The notes under the pieces: generated by a model
Told to the model about the DNA's origin: nothing
Seen by the model: only the letters and a program-made list of their open reading frames with translations
The model's database searches: none
From: Ectothiorhodospira lacustris
GTDB taxonomy: Bacteria; Pseudomonadota; Gammaproteobacteria; Ectothiorhodospirales; Ectothiorhodospiraceae
Assembly (NCBI RefSeq): GCF_022227845.1
Contig: NZ_JAJNQN010000001.1
Span: forward strand, 248,001 to 312,000
DNA: 64,000 nt
Reading direction: 5' to 3'
Shown: in pieces, positions 27,043 through 35,613 of the stretch
Layout of the letters: the number at the start of each line of letters is the position of its first letter
Numbering within the stretch: the first letter of the stretch is position 1
Made by a program: the position numbers and the translations under genes

Positions 27043-28146
27043 TTAGAGATCGACCAGGGCCTTGCCATGGCGTACGAACGGCGGCTTGACCACCTTCGCC
27101 GGGACCTGCTTGCCGCGGATCTCCACCGTCACCCGCTCACCGGCAGCCGCCGGGATTCGGGCCAGGGCGATGGACACGCCCAGGGTGGGGGAAAAGCTGC
27201 CGCTGGTGGTCTCGCCCTGCCCCGCCTCGCCGGCGGTGATGCTCATGTGACCGCGCAGGACACCCCGCCCCTCCAGCACCAGCCCCACCAGGCACTGCTG
27301 CACGCCGTCGGACTGCTGTCGTTCCAGGGCCTGACGGCCGATGAAATCCCGGTCGGCGGGCGCCCAGGCCACGGTCCAGCCCAGGCCGGACTCCAGGGGG
27401 CTGATCTGCTCGTCCATGTCGGTGCCGTAGAGGTTCATGCCGGCTTCCAGACGCAGGGTATCCCGGGCGCCCAGACCGATGGGACGCACGCCGGCCGCAG
27501 CCAGGGCCTGCCAGAAGCCTGGGGTGGCGGTGACGGGCAGGATGACCTCGAAGCCGTCCTCGCCGGTGTAGCCGGTCCGGGCCACGAACCAGTCACCGTC
27601 TTCCGTCGCAGTAAAGGGGGTCAGAGCCCGGGCAGACTCCCGCAGGGACTCGGGCAGCAGGGGCAGGCACAGATCGCGGGCCGCGGGACCCTGAACGGCG
27701 ATCATGTCCAGATCGTCCCGTTCACGGATCTCCACCGGGGCCGTGCCGGTCAGCCTTGAGGCCACATCGCGCATCCAGGCCAGGTCCTTGTCCCGGGTGG
27801 CGGCATTGACCACGACCCGGTAGCCGTCGGCGCGACGATAGGTGATGAGGTCGTCCAGCACGCCCCCTTCCTGGTTGAGCATGCAGCTGTAGAGGGCGCG
27901 CCCGGGGGCCTTGAGCTTGTCCACGTCATTGGCCAGCAGGTGACGCAGGTAGTCGCGGGCACCGGGGCCGTCCACGTCGACCACGGTCATGTGGGAGACG
28001 TCGAACATGCCGGCCTGGCGACGCACGGCGTGGTGCTCGTCGATCTGGGAACCGTAGTGAACGGGCATGGACCAGCCGGCAAAATCCACCATGCGGGCAC
28101 CGGCGGCCTCGTGGGTGGCATGCAATGTGGTGCGGCGTAATGTCAT
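27043..28146 (-). CDS. gcvT: glycine cleavage system T protein (aminomethyltransferase)
   Basis: Transfers the methylene group from aminomethyl-lipoyl-GcvH to tetrahydrofolate and releases ammonia. From ATG 28146 it has 367 residues, starting MTLRRTTLHATHEAAGARM. Motifs are FAGWSMPVHYGS near residue 21, MFDVSHMTVVDVDG near 45, the folate-site RTGYTGEDGFEVILP near 187 and GARDTLRLEAGMNLYG near 226. The frame stays open to 28467, but that part is the riboswitch leader. First gene of the gcv operon. Confidence 0.95.
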   Translation of the reverse strand: MTLRRTTLHATHEAAGARMVDFAGWSMPVHYGSQIDEHHAVRRQAGMFDVSHMTVVDVDGPGARDYLRHLLANDVDKLKAPGRALYSCMLNQEGGVLDDLITYRRADGYRVVVNAATRDKDLAWMRDVASRLTGTAPVEIRERDDLDMIAVQGPAARDLCLPLLPESLRESARALTPFTATEDGDWFVARTGYTGEDGFEVILPVTATPGFWQALAAAGVRPIGLGARDTLRLEAGMNLYGTDMDEQISPLESGLGWTVAWAPADRDFIGRQALERQQSDGVQQCLVGLVLEGRGVLRGHMSITAGEAGQGETTSGSFSPTLGVSIALARIPAAAGERVTVEIRGKQVPAKVVKPPFVRHGKALVDL

Positions 28147-28205
28147 GTTCGACTCCGGTTTCAATGAAAAAGGGGCAGCCGATAACCTTCCCGCAGGTAT
28201 CGGCC

Positions 28206-28373
28206 GCCCCTCTGTCCTGAAACCTGAGAGATTAAACCCGTGGTGGGTTATCCCCTTCGGTGGGTCTGTCGGACCACTCTCCAGAGTCGATATCGGGCAG
28301 CGCGGTCCTTTTGCCTGAGCGTTTCCGGGCGGAAGTTGCGCCTTCGGCGCCTCCGGTGAGGGAGGTCTCTCCC
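28206..28373 (-). ncRNA. tandem glycine riboswitch (gcvT leader)
   Basis: Read on the minus strand, two aptamers occur in series. The first starts GGGAGAGACCTCCCTC, contains GGCGCCGAAGGCGCAA, and ends AACGCTCAGGCAAAAGGACC. The second starts near CTCTGGAGAGTGG, contains CACCGAAGGGGATAA, and ends TCTCTCAGGTTTCAGGACAG followed by AGGGG. CGCCGAAGG..GCAA and CTCAGGCAAAAGGAC are the conserved glycine-aptamer cores. It ends about 60 nt before the gcvT start, so it can sense glycine and switch on glycine cleavage. No clear T-run follows, so the output may be translational. Confidence 0.92.
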
Positions 28374-28383
28374 ACGCTGCCGA

Positions 28384-28422
28384 GGCTGCCCCAGGGGCAG
28401 CCCTATCAAGGGGTGAACTATA
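28384..28422 (-). promoter_or_regulatory. gcv promoter -10 box and adjacent palindrome
   Basis: TATAGT on the minus strand (28417-28422) lies about 45 nt upstream of the first aptamer, with a weak -35 (TTCCGG) 17 bp before it. Between it and the riboswitch is a perfect 19-bp palindrome, GGCTGCCCC-A-GGGGCAGCC (28384-28402), which could be an operator or simply a structured 5' end. Confidence 0.4.
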
Positions 28423-28466
28423 CCCCAGGCGTGCCGGAACCGGAACTGCCTTTTCTGTTCCTATCA

Positions 28467-28501
28467 CCTCACCCCCTCTCCCCGCCGGGGATGAGGGGCG
28501 G
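28467..28501 (-). terminator. GC-rich hairpin after the methyltransferase gene
   Basis: Minus-strand CCCCTCATCCCC and GGGGAGAGGGG can pair around a GGC loop directly after the stop codon. There is no T-run. The sequence resembles the CCTCACCCC(AACC)CCTCTCCC hairpins at 38291 and 60500, so it may belong to a dispersed repeat family rather than being a dedicated terminator. Confidence 0.3.
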
Positions 28502-29107
28502 TCAGACCTCCGGCCGCCGGATCAGGGCGCGGGTCACCGCCGCCCGCCCCCGGTGCCCCGGCCCCTCGTCTAGTTCGACGGCCAGTTCCGCCAACTCCAT
28601 GAACTCGCCACCGACAAAATCCTCCCTCAGCATCACACCGTTGTAGAGCATGCCCGGATCCCGGGGACCGCCGCTGTGATAGTCCATCTGCTCCGGGTGA
28701 AACGCCTCCACCAGCAACAGGCCACCGGGTTTGAGGGCCTCCAGCATGGCCCGGTGCACCTGACGCCGCTGGGTGGGCGGCAGGTGCAGGTAGATGGAAA
28801 TGATGTGGTCGTAATGATCCTTGGGCCATTGCCAGCCCACCAGATCCGCCCAGACCGTCTCCAGGATCACCCCCTGGTGCTGCGCCAGGGCCTGGGCCTT
28901 GGCCAGGGCCTGCTGGGAAAAATCCACCGCCGTCACCGACAGCCCCCGGGTGGCCAGCCAGACCCCGTTACGCCCTTCCCCATCCCCCACCGCCAGCACG
29001 TTCTGGCCCGGCTTGTACAGGGGGTGGTGGGCCAGCAGATAGGCATTGGGCGCGGTGCCATAGACATACTCCGTTCCCGAATAGCGGTTATCCCAGAATT
29101 CTCTCAT
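28502..29107 (-). CDS. class I SAM-dependent methyltransferase (TehB/thiopurine-like)
   Basis: The 201 residues from ATG 29107 begin MREFWDNRYSGTEYVYGTAP, a pattern typical of the TehB-like and tellurite/thiopurine methyltransferase group. The core has NVLAVGDGEGRNGVWLATRG near residue 46, VTAVDFSQQAL, YDHIISIYLHLP, and ALKPGGLLLVEAF. Substrate unknown. The frame extends upstream to 29209, but the internal ATG gives the standard N-terminus. It lies 62 bp downstream of ubiI on the same strand and may share its transcript. Confidence 0.75.
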   Translation of the reverse strand: MREFWDNRYSGTEYVYGTAPNAYLLAHHPLYKPGQNVLAVGDGEGRNGVWLATRGLSVTAVDFSQQALAKAQALAQHQGVILETVWADLVGWQWPKDHYDHIISIYLHLPPTQRRQVHRAMLEALKPGGLLLVEAFHPEQMDYHSGGPRDPGMLYNGVMLREDFVGGEFMELAELAVELDEGPGHRGRAAVTRALIRRPEV

Positions 29108-29168
29108 GGCAGCACGCCCCTGAAGTTGAAACGGAAAGACGGATGCTCGTGCATCGGACCCACGTAGT

Positions 29169-30377
29169 CTAACCCGGCCGACAAGGCGGGCGGGGTGAAT
29201 CCAGCCCAAGGGCGCGTCTAGCCAGGGTCTTCTTGATCGGTCCGGCGCGATCCGCCAGCGTCAGCCCCAGATTCCGCCCCAGGGCCAGCGGCGGCAGCGC
29301 GCTGCCGAAGCCGTAGCGGAACAGCTCCATGGCCCGCATCATGACGACATTATCTCCCCGCCGGGCACGCTCGTAACGACGTAGCAAGCGGAGTTCACCC
29401 GGATCCCCCGTTCCCCCGTGCAGCAGCACCTCGACCAGGGTCCGGGCATCCTGGAATCCCAGGTTCACCCCCTGCCCGGCCAGGGGATGAATGGTGTGGG
29501 CCGCATCCCCCACCAGTGCCAGCCGAGGACGCACATAGTGACGGGCCTGGGAGCCTCGCAGCGGAAAAGCCGCCCGCTGACCGCTCTCCAGCACCGCTCC
29601 CAGACGATGGTCCAGACCCTCCGCCAGGGCCTCGCGGAAGGCGGCGTCATCCAGGTCTCGCAACTGCTCGGCCCGCTCGTCATCGGCCGACCAGACGACG
29701 GAGCAGCGGCCATCCGCCAGGGGCAGGAAGGCCAGCGGTCCGGTGGGCAGGAAACGCTGCCGGGCGGTCTCCCGATGGGGCAAGGCGGTACGCACCGTAG
29801 CCACCAGGGCCTGCTGGTCATAGCGCCGGCTGTCCAGACCGATCCTGGCCATCTCGCGGATGCGGGATCGGGCACCATCGGCCCCCACCACCAGCGATGC
29901 CGTGATCCGGACCCCGCTCTCCAGCGTCACCCGGGCCTCACGGGCACTGATGTCCAGATGGGTCACGGCATCCGGACAGAACCGGGTCACCCCGGGTTCG
30001 GCCTCGAGGGCATCCCAGAGTGCGCGCTGGACCACCCGGTTCTCGATGATATGTCCCAGATCCGGCTCCCCCAGTTCCCGGGCCTCGAAACGGATATGTC
30101 CGTTGCCGCCCGCATCCCAGACCTCCATGGCCTGATAGGGGCTGACCCGCATGGCCCGCATCCCCTCCCAGACCCCCAGTGCCTGGAACAGGCGCTGGGA
30201 GGCACGATTGATGGCGGACACCCGCAGGTCATGCTCGCCGTCCGGCGCCGCGAAAACGGCCGGAGGGTGCAACTCCACCAGGGCCACGGCAAGACCGCCG
30301 CGGGCCAGGCTCAGGGCCAGGGCAGCCCCCACCATGCCGCCGCCGGCGATGAGGACGTCACAGGAGGTTGCCGACAT
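29169..30377 (-). CDS. ubiI: FAD-dependent 2-octaprenylphenol hydroxylase (UbiI/VisC)
   Basis: Flavin monooxygenase of ubiquinone synthesis (C5 hydroxylation). The 402 residues from ATG 30377 show the FAD-binding VLIAGGGMVGAALALSLARG at the N-terminus, a DG-type ASLVVGADGARSRIREMA, and GDAAHTIHPLAGQGVNLGFQDA near residue 290. RVSAINRASQRLF and SPYQAMEVWDAGGNGHI match the VisC/UbiI subgroup better than UbiH or UbiF. It follows ubiH by 30 bp, as in E. coli. Confidence 0.88.
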   Translation of the reverse strand: MSATSCDVLIAGGGMVGAALALSLARGGLAVALVELHPPAVFAAPDGEHDLRVSAINRASQRLFQALGVWEGMRAMRVSPYQAMEVWDAGGNGHIRFEARELGEPDLGHIIENRVVQRALWDALEAEPGVTRFCPDAVTHLDISAREARVTLESGVRITASLVVGADGARSRIREMARIGLDSRRYDQQALVATVRTALPHRETARQRFLPTGPLAFLPLADGRCSVVWSADDERAEQLRDLDDAAFREALAEGLDHRLGAVLESGQRAAFPLRGSQARHYVRPRLALVGDAAHTIHPLAGQGVNLGFQDARTLVEVLLHGGTGDPGELRLLRRYERARRGDNVVMMRAMELFRYGFGSALPPLALGRNLGLTLADRAGPIKKTLARRALGLDSPRPPCRPG

Positions 30378-30407
30378 GGAGGCTCCTTGTTCATGGGTTC
30401 CGAGCAT

Positions 30408-31598
30408 CTACAATCCCATCCCCGCCCGCGCCACCCCATGACGCAACGGACCGCACAGATTCAGGGCCGCCAGGGCCGCCCCCCGAAGGTGCCCCAGCCC
30501 CGGGGTGGTAAAAAGCCGGGCCAGGGCGTCGGTCACTCCCGTCACCCGGTCCAGGTCCGGCCGACGCCGGTCGGCATAGCACTGCAGCAGTCCCGCATCA
30601 CCGGGATCCGAGGCCTCCCGCCCGGCCCGGCACAGCAGATCCGCCAGGGTATCCACATCCCGCAGCGCCAGGTTGAAGCCCTGGCCGGCCACCGGATGAA
30701 TGGTGTGGGAGGCATTGCCCACCAACACCAGCCGGGCATCCGTATCCCGGACGGCACGCACCCGGGTCAGGGGATAGGCGACCCGCGCCCCCACCCGACG
30801 CAGGCGTCCGAGGCGATGACCGAAACGGTCCTGAAGGACCTGCAGAAAATGACCGTCGTCCCAGGCCAACGTCTCGTCGAGCCGATGCGCCGGACGGACC
30901 CAGACCAGGGCACAGCGGGGACTGCCGTCCTCGGCGGGACTCAGGGGCAGCAGGGCCACCGGTCCTTCGTCGGTGAAACGCTCAAAAGCCTTTCCCTGAT
31001 GGTCCAGTTCGGTGGAAAGATTGGCGATGATGCCCGCCTGACCATAGTCACTTTCATGGATGTCGATGCCGGCCAGATTGCGGACCACGGAGCGGGTGCC
31101 GTCCGCCCCCACCAGCAGACGGGTTCGTATCGGCGTGGCAACCTGGTCCAGACTCACCTGTACCGCCAGATGATCATCATGGCTGGTGTACCCGGTCACC
31201 CGTGCCGGCGTCATCAGAGTGACCGGCGCCGCGGCCAGGGCCGTCTGCAGGACCTGCCCCAGCACCCGGTTGACGATCACATACCCCAGCGCCTCCACAC
31301 CCTCTTCCCGATGGTCCAGGCGCACGCTGCCGAAATACCCCATCTGGGAGACATGAATATGACCGATCGGCGCGGCATGGGGCGCCAGTTCCGCCCACAG
31401 CCCCAGGCGCTCCAGGATGCACCGGGAACTCCAGGACAGGGCCGTGGCCCGCTCGTCATAACTGGGCTGTCCGGGGACACCGGGCGGCTGCGCCTCGATG
31501 ATGCCCACCCGGTAACCGCTGTCCGCCAGGCCCAGCCCCAGGGTGGCGCCCACCATGCCGCCGCCGGCGATCAGGATATCGAAGTCGCTGTTCTGCAC
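30408..31598 (-). CDS. ubiH: 2-octaprenyl-6-methoxyphenol hydroxylase (UbiH)
   Basis: FAD monooxygenase of ubiquinone synthesis (C1 hydroxylation). The 396 residues have ILIAGGGMVGATLGLGLADSG, the UbiH-like SYDERATALSWSSRCILERLG near residue 45, HVSQMGYFGSVRL, LLVGADGTRSVVR and GNASHTIHPVAGQGFNLALRD near 290. It is paralogous to ubiI downstream. Order ygfB-pepP-ubiH-ubiI is conserved in gammaproteobacteria. The gap from pepP is 37 bp. Confidence 0.88.
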   Translation of the reverse strand: MQNSDFDILIAGGGMVGATLGLGLADSGYRVGIIEAQPPGVPGQPSYDERATALSWSSRCILERLGLWAELAPHAAPIGHIHVSQMGYFGSVRLDHREEGVEALGYVIVNRVLGQVLQTALAAAPVTLMTPARVTGYTSHDDHLAVQVSLDQVATPIRTRLLVGADGTRSVVRNLAGIDIHESDYGQAGIIANLSTELDHQGKAFERFTDEGPVALLPLSPAEDGSPRCALVWVRPAHRLDETLAWDDGHFLQVLQDRFGHRLGRLRRVGARVAYPLTRVRAVRDTDARLVLVGNASHTIHPVAGQGFNLALRDVDTLADLLCRAGREASDPGDAGLLQCYADRRRPDLDRVTGVTDALARLFTTPGLGHLRGAALAALNLCGPLRHGVARAGMGL

Positions 31599-31635
31599 CG
31601 TGTCCTCTGCATGCCGATCCCGGCTTCGGATTGTT

Positions 31636-32964
31636 TCAGTTGCCGGACCCCACCAGGGCCTGGACCTCGTCGACGCCCTTGGGGCAGTCCTCGGTGAGGA
31701 CCTGATGCCCGGTACGGGTCACCGCCACGTCATCCTCGATACGGACACCGATGTTCCGGAACGGCTTGGGCACACCCTTCTCCGCGGCCGGCAGGTACAG
31801 GCCCGGCTCGATGGTCATCACCATGCCCGGCTCCAGCAGGCGCCAGGCCTCGCCCACCTTGTAGTCCCCCACGTCATGCACGTCCAGCCCCAGCCAGTGA
31901 CCGGTGCGGTGCATGTAGAAGCGGCGATAGGCCCCGTCCTTGATCAGTCGGGAAGGCCGCCCCTTGAGCAGCCCCAGATGCACCAGCCCCTTGGTGAGCA
32001 CCTTGACCGCCGCTGCATGGGGATCATCCCAGTGATTGCCGGGGACCACCTGGGCGATGGCCGCCGCCTGGGCCTCCAGCACCACTTCATAGACCTGACG
32101 CTGAGGTTCGGTAAAGCGCCCGTTCACCGGAAAGGTGCGGGTGATGTCCGCCGCATAGCCCTGGTATTCACAGCCGGCATCGATCAGGACCAGATCGCCG
32201 TCCCTGAGCCGCTCGTTGTTCTCGGTGTAGTGGAGGATACAGCCGTTGGCGCCGCCGCCCACGATGGAGGCGTAGGCAGGCTCGGTCCCCGCCCGGCGGA
32301 ACTCGTACAGCAGTTCCGCTTCCAGCTGATACTCCCACAGCCCCGGCCGGCAAGCGGCCATGGCGCGCTGGTGGGCACGACCGGTGACCTCGGCGGCGGC
32401 CTTCATGGCCTTGAGTTCGGTGGCCGACTTGAACAGACGCATGTCATGGAGCAGGTATTCCAGGGCCACGAACTCATGGGGCGGATGGACGCCGCTGCGG
32501 GCCCGCTCACGAATGCCGTTGACCCAGTCGATCAACTTGCGGTCGAATTCCGGATGGCGACCCAGGCTGGTATAGACCCGTTCCCGATTCTCCAGCAGGC
32601 CGGGCAGGATCTCGGCGATATCGCCGATGGGAAAGGAATCGTCGGCACCGAAGCGTTCCACCGCCCCCTCCTGACCGGCCCGACGGCCATGCCAGGTCTC
32701 CTTTTCCTGGTCCCGTTCCCGGCAGAACAGGATGTATTCTCCCTGGGGCCGGCCGGGCACCAGTACCGCCACCGCCTCCGGCTCGGTAAACCCGGTGAGA
32801 TAGAGAAAATCGCTGTCCTGACGGTAAGGGTATTCCACGTCATGGTTGCGCACCCGCACCGGCGCGGCGGAGATGACGGCGATGCTGCCCTCCCCCATGG
32901 CACGCATGAGCTGGCGGCGGCGGCGGGCGAATTCTTTCATGGCGGTAGCTTGGTTCCGGGTCAT
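31636..32964 (-). CDS. pepP: Xaa-Pro aminopeptidase
   Basis: Manganese-dependent peptidase removing N-terminal residues before proline. The 442 residues include an N-terminal creatinase-like domain (RQDSDFLYLTGFTEPEAVAV near residue 50) and a pita-bread catalytic domain. Metal-ligand segments are LVLIDAGCEYQGYAADITRT near 270, HRTGHWLGLDVHD near 355, TIEPGLYLP near 390, and a C-terminal RIEDDVAVT. ATG 32964 or 32940 could be the start. It lies 9 bp after the ygfB-like gene, in the conserved ygfB-pepP-ubiH-ubiI operon. Confidence 0.94.
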   Translation of the reverse strand: MTRNQATAMKEFARRRRQLMRAMGEGSIAVISAAPVRVRNHDVEYPYRQDSDFLYLTGFTEPEAVAVLVPGRPQGEYILFCRERDQEKETWHGRRAGQEGAVERFGADDSFPIGDIAEILPGLLENRERVYTSLGRHPEFDRKLIDWVNGIRERARSGVHPPHEFVALEYLLHDMRLFKSATELKAMKAAAEVTGRAHQRAMAACRPGLWEYQLEAELLYEFRRAGTEPAYASIVGGGANGCILHYTENNERLRDGDLVLIDAGCEYQGYAADITRTFPVNGRFTEPQRQVYEVVLEAQAAAIAQVVPGNHWDDPHAAAVKVLTKGLVHLGLLKGRPSRLIKDGAYRRFYMHRTGHWLGLDVHDVGDYKVGEAWRLLEPGMVMTIEPGLYLPAAEKGVPKPFRNIGVRIEDDVAVTRTGHQVLTEDCPKGVDEVQALVGSGN

Positions 32965-32973
32965 CGACGGGGG

Positions 32974-33522
32974 TCACTGCAGGCGAGAGGGTCCCTTGAG
33001 GGGCTGCAGTTCCTCACTCACCAGCAGCACCCCCACCCGCACGTATTCCATGATCTCCACATAGGCGGTCTCGCTGGCTTCGTCGTCATCTACCTCGAAG
33101 CCGGCACCGGCAATATCGGAAAAGTCCTTGAGGATTTCCGCCGAATCGGCGGGCAGCCTGGCCGGGTCGGTCACGCCGGCCACCGCCAGGCCGTAGAGAA
33201 ACCCCTGGCACCAGTGTCCCAGGGCATCCACGCGGGTGGTCAGGGCATCGTCCTCATCCGGCAGCAGCATCTGGAAACTGAGCAGGGAATCGGCCAGCTG
33301 GGTGCGGGTTTCGGCAAACACCTCGTCCAGCAGGCGCCGGGCCTCGCCTTCCGGCGGCGGCGTCTCGCCGGCCTTGGGGAAGATCTCCTGCAACCAGCGC
33401 ATCTCGCCGGACCCCAGATTGGCGCTGAGCATGCCGCAGAGCGTGCCATGCACCTCGGCGGCATCGGCCGCGGCACCCGCCCCCCGCAGGGCATCCTCTA
33501 AGGCTTGATAATCGGGCATCAT
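32974..33522 (-). CDS. ygfB: YgfB/UPF0149 family protein
   Basis: The 182 residues from ATG 33522 (or 33519) carry the UPF0149 pattern: AAEVHGTLCGMLSANLGS near residue 22, an acidic central region, HWCQGFLYGLAVAG near 110 and YVEIMEYVRVGVLLV near the C-terminus. Molecular role is unclear; the Pseudomonas homologue has been reported to affect AmpDh3 expression. The frame extends into the intergenic region to 33678, but no ribosome-binding site supports that. It is divergent from the zapA cluster, as in E. coli. Confidence 0.88.
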   Translation of the reverse strand: MMPDYQALEDALRGAGAAADAAEVHGTLCGMLSANLGSGEMRWLQEIFPKAGETPPPEGEARRLLDEVFAETRTQLADSLLSFQMLLPDEDDALTTRVDALGHWCQGFLYGLAVAGVTDPARLPADSAEILKDFSDIAGAGFEVDDDEASETAYVEIMEYVRVGVLLVSEELQPLKGPSRLQ

Positions 33523-33667
33523 GGGCAGGGCTCTCCAGTTGTAATGGCCGAACATCCGGGGCCGGGGACTGATACATGGACGCAGTCTAGCAAGCCGGGG
33601 TGGCGCAGCACCATGCCGCCACCGATCCTTGTTGACGGCCCTGAAGCGGAGTCCTAGTATTGAGCCC

Positions 33668-33901
33668 ATGACATACACCGCTCACAATGCCTCGGCGGAT
33701 TCCGCCCTGAAAGACCTGGAATCCCGGGTTGAGGCATTGCTGCGGGTCTGCGAACTACTGCGGGACGAGAACCTCAGGCTGCGTCGGCAGAATGAACTGC
33801 TGCTGGCGGAACGGGCCCAGCTCTCGGAACGGGGTGAACAGGCGCGCATGAAGGTGGAGTCGATGATCAACCGATTGAAGTCCATGGAGCAGGCGGTATG
33901 A
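33668..33901 (+). CDS. small coiled-coil protein upstream of ZapA (TIGR02449-type)
   Basis: The 77-residue protein is almost entirely predicted coiled coil (heptad-like stretch LKDLESRVEALLRVCELLRD followed by ENLRLRRQNELLLAERAQL). It matches in size and position the ZapB-like TIGR02449 proteins encoded just before zapA in many gammaproteobacteria. It is likely a cell-division accessory factor, though not experimentally defined. The stop overlaps the zapA start by 4 nt, so the two are translationally coupled. Confidence 0.78.
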   Translation: MTYTAHNASADSALKDLESRVEALLRVCELLRDENLRLRRQNELLLAERAQLSERGEQARMKVESMINRLKSMEQAV

Positions 33902-34203
33902 CGGAACCCCGCTCTGAACCGGTCACGGTTCAGATCCTGGGCAAGGAGTACCGGGTGGCCTGCCCTGAAGATGAGCGCAATGCACTGATTGCCTCGGCCA
34001 GCCTGCTGGATCGCCGGATGAAGGAAATCCGCGACGGCGGCAAGGTCGTGGGTGGCGACCGGATCGCCGTGATGGCGGCCCTGAACATCACCCATGAGCT
34101 GCTGGCCCTGAAGCGGCAGAACGCCGGCCTGGATCAGCGCATGCGCGCCCTGCAGGACCGGGTGGATGCCGCCCTGCAGCACGAACGACAGACGGATTCA
34201 TGA
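33898..34203 (+). CDS. zapA: cell division protein ZapA
   Basis: FtsZ-ring associated protein that crosslinks FtsZ filaments. The 101 residues have the ZapA globular head (VTVQILGKEYRVACPEDER, then LDRRMKEIRDGGKVVGGDRI) and a C-terminal coiled coil (LLALKRQNAGLDQRMRALQD). The ATGA overlap with the upstream coiled-coil gene and the 6S RNA gene 45 bp downstream reproduce E. coli synteny. Confidence 0.92.
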   Translation: MTEPRSEPVTVQILGKEYRVACPEDERNALIASASLLDRRMKEIRDGGKVVGGDRIAVMAALNITHELLALKRQNAGLDQRMRALQDRVDAALQHERQTDS

Positions 34204-34247
34204 TGTACGGTCCCGGCAGCGGGGCCATGAAAAAGGTTTTACGGTTT

Positions 34248-34438
34248 GGGCACCTCTGAGGTGTGCGTGAGCGGCTGGGTATTATCCTTGAGCCTAATCA
34301 ACTACCCCGGGAGCCATTCTGTGATGTCTTGTTGTGCATGTCCGCCCCGTAGCGGAAAGCCTGTAGAGATCGCGTCGGCCCCCACTTGAACCATTGGTTC
34401 AAGGTCGAAAGCTCGCCACGGCACTCTCGGAGTGTGCC
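34248..34438 (+). ncRNA. ssrS: 6S RNA
   Basis: This ~190-nt region between zapA and fau holds the expected RNA. The 5' segment GCACCTCTGAGGTGTGCG can pair with the 3' segment GGCACTCTCGGAGTGTGC, forming the closing stem. The hairpin CTTGAACCATTGGTTCAAGG near 34387 is nearly identical to the diagnostic E. coli 6S hairpin, and a G-rich central bulge region lies between. Position in zapA-ssrS-fau is the conserved gammaproteobacterial one. It regulates sigma-70 RNA polymerase in stationary phase. Ends are approximate. Confidence 0.88.
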
Positions 34439-34450
34439 CTCTTCACTTCC

Positions 34451-35047
34451 ATGACACGCGCCGACCTACGCAGACAGCTTCGCGCCCGGCGTCTGGCGCT
34501 CTCCCCGGCCGCACGGGCCATGAACGCCCGCGCCATGGCCAGGCATCTGATCCACCACCCCCTGTTCAGCGCCGCCCGGCGCATCGGCGTCTACCTGCCC
34601 GACCGGGGCGAGGCCGATCCCGGTCCGCTGGTCCTTGCCGCCCGCGCCGCCGGCAAGGATCTCTATCTGCCGGTACTGGCGCCGCTGCACCCCCGGCTGC
34701 TCTGGTTCGTGGCCTGGGAGGCCCATACCCCCCTGATCCCCAATCGGTTCGGCATTCCCGAGCCGCCCATTCGCCGCCGACACCGTCTCCCGGCCCTTCA
34801 TCTGGATCTGGTCATCACCCCCCTGGTGGGCTTTGATCGCCGGGGAAACCGGCTGGGCATGGGAGGCGGTTTCTATGACACCACCTTTCGTCACCTCAAC
34901 CGCCACCGGCACTGGCGCCGCCCCCACCTGGTGGGGATGGCCTACGCTTTCCAGGAAGTGGCGGCACTGCCCCATGAACCCTGGGACGTGCCCCTGCATG
35001 CGGTGGTGACCGAGCAGGGCCTGATCACCCTGCCGGACCCACCCTGA
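34451..35047 (+). CDS. fau: 5-formyltetrahydrofolate cyclo-ligase
   Basis: Converts 5-formyl-THF to 5,10-methenyl-THF with ATP. The 198 residues begin MTRADLRRQLRARRLALSPA. The family motifs are ARRIGVYLPDRGEADPG near residue 39, LDLVITPLVGFDRRGNRLGMGGGFYDTTF near 120 and the C-terminal DVPLHAVVTE. The open frame continues back to 34394, inside the 6S RNA, so ATG 34451 is preferred. Folate recycling links it loosely to gcvT and thyA-folA elsewhere in the window. Confidence 0.92.
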   Translation: MTRADLRRQLRARRLALSPAARAMNARAMARHLIHHPLFSAARRIGVYLPDRGEADPGPLVLAARAAGKDLYLPVLAPLHPRLLWFVAWEAHTPLIPNRFGIPEPPIRRRHRLPALHLDLVITPLVGFDRRGNRLGMGGGFYDTTFRHLNRHRHWRRPHLVGMAYAFQEVAALPHEPWDVPLHAVVTEQGLITLPDPP

Positions 35048-35068
35048 AATGAAAGACAAGGATTACCC

Positions 35069-35524
35069 ATGTCCTACTGGCTGATGAAATCCGAACCCGA
35101 TGTCTTCGGCATCGACGACCTGGAACGGGTGCGGGTGGAACCCTGGGAAGGGGTACGCAACTACCAGGCCCGCAACATGATGCGGGACGAGATGCAGGAA
35201 GGCGACCTGGCCTTTTTCTATCATTCCAACTGCAAGGTCCCCGGCATCGTCGGCATCCTGCGGATCGTGCGGGGCGGCTATCCGGACGCCAGCGCCTGGG
35301 ACCCGGAGCACACCTACCATGACCCCCGCAGCACCCCGGACGATCCCCGTTGGTACCGGGTGGACGTGGGCTTTGAACGCAGATTCGGGGCAGTCATTCC
35401 CCTGGCGGACCTGAAGGCCGCCCCCGCCCTGAGCGACATGCCCCTGGTCAGGCGGGGCAACCGGCTTTCCATCATGCCGGTAACCGAAGCGCAATGGGAA
35501 TTCATTCTGTCCATGGCGGACTAA
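35069..35524 (+). CDS. EVE domain-containing protein
   Basis: Single-domain protein of 151 residues beginning MSYWLMKSEPDVFGIDDLER, the classical EVE start. VRNYQARNMMRDEMQEGDLAFFYHSNCK forms the predicted ligand pocket, and PGIVGILRIV and RWYRVDVGF complete the PUA-like barrel. EVE domains bind modified bases in nucleic acids (thymocyte nuclear protein 1 is a relative). It lies 21 bp after fau, an arrangement common in gammaproteobacteria. Cellular role unknown. Confidence 0.9.
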   Translation: MSYWLMKSEPDVFGIDDLERVRVEPWEGVRNYQARNMMRDEMQEGDLAFFYHSNCKVPGIVGILRIVRGGYPDASAWDPEHTYHDPRSTPDDPRWYRVDVGFERRFGAVIPLADLKAAPALSDMPLVRRGNRLSIMPVTEAQWEFILSMAD

Positions 35525-35613
35525 CATCCTGTTCTTTTCATAACCCGCTTTCCCTCATCCCCGGCCCTTCTTTTCCCCGGGAAACGAAAGATCGACATGA
35601 CTTCAGGAGGCCG

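Noticed and set aside
28147-28467. N-terminal extension of gcvT
   Set aside because: Covers the glycine riboswitch; ATG 28146 gives the canonical start.
29418-33501. Long plus-strand open frames (759 and 652 codons) opposite ubiI, ubiH and pepP
   Set aside because: Shadows of well-supported minus-strand genes in the third codon position; no domain or ribosome-binding support.
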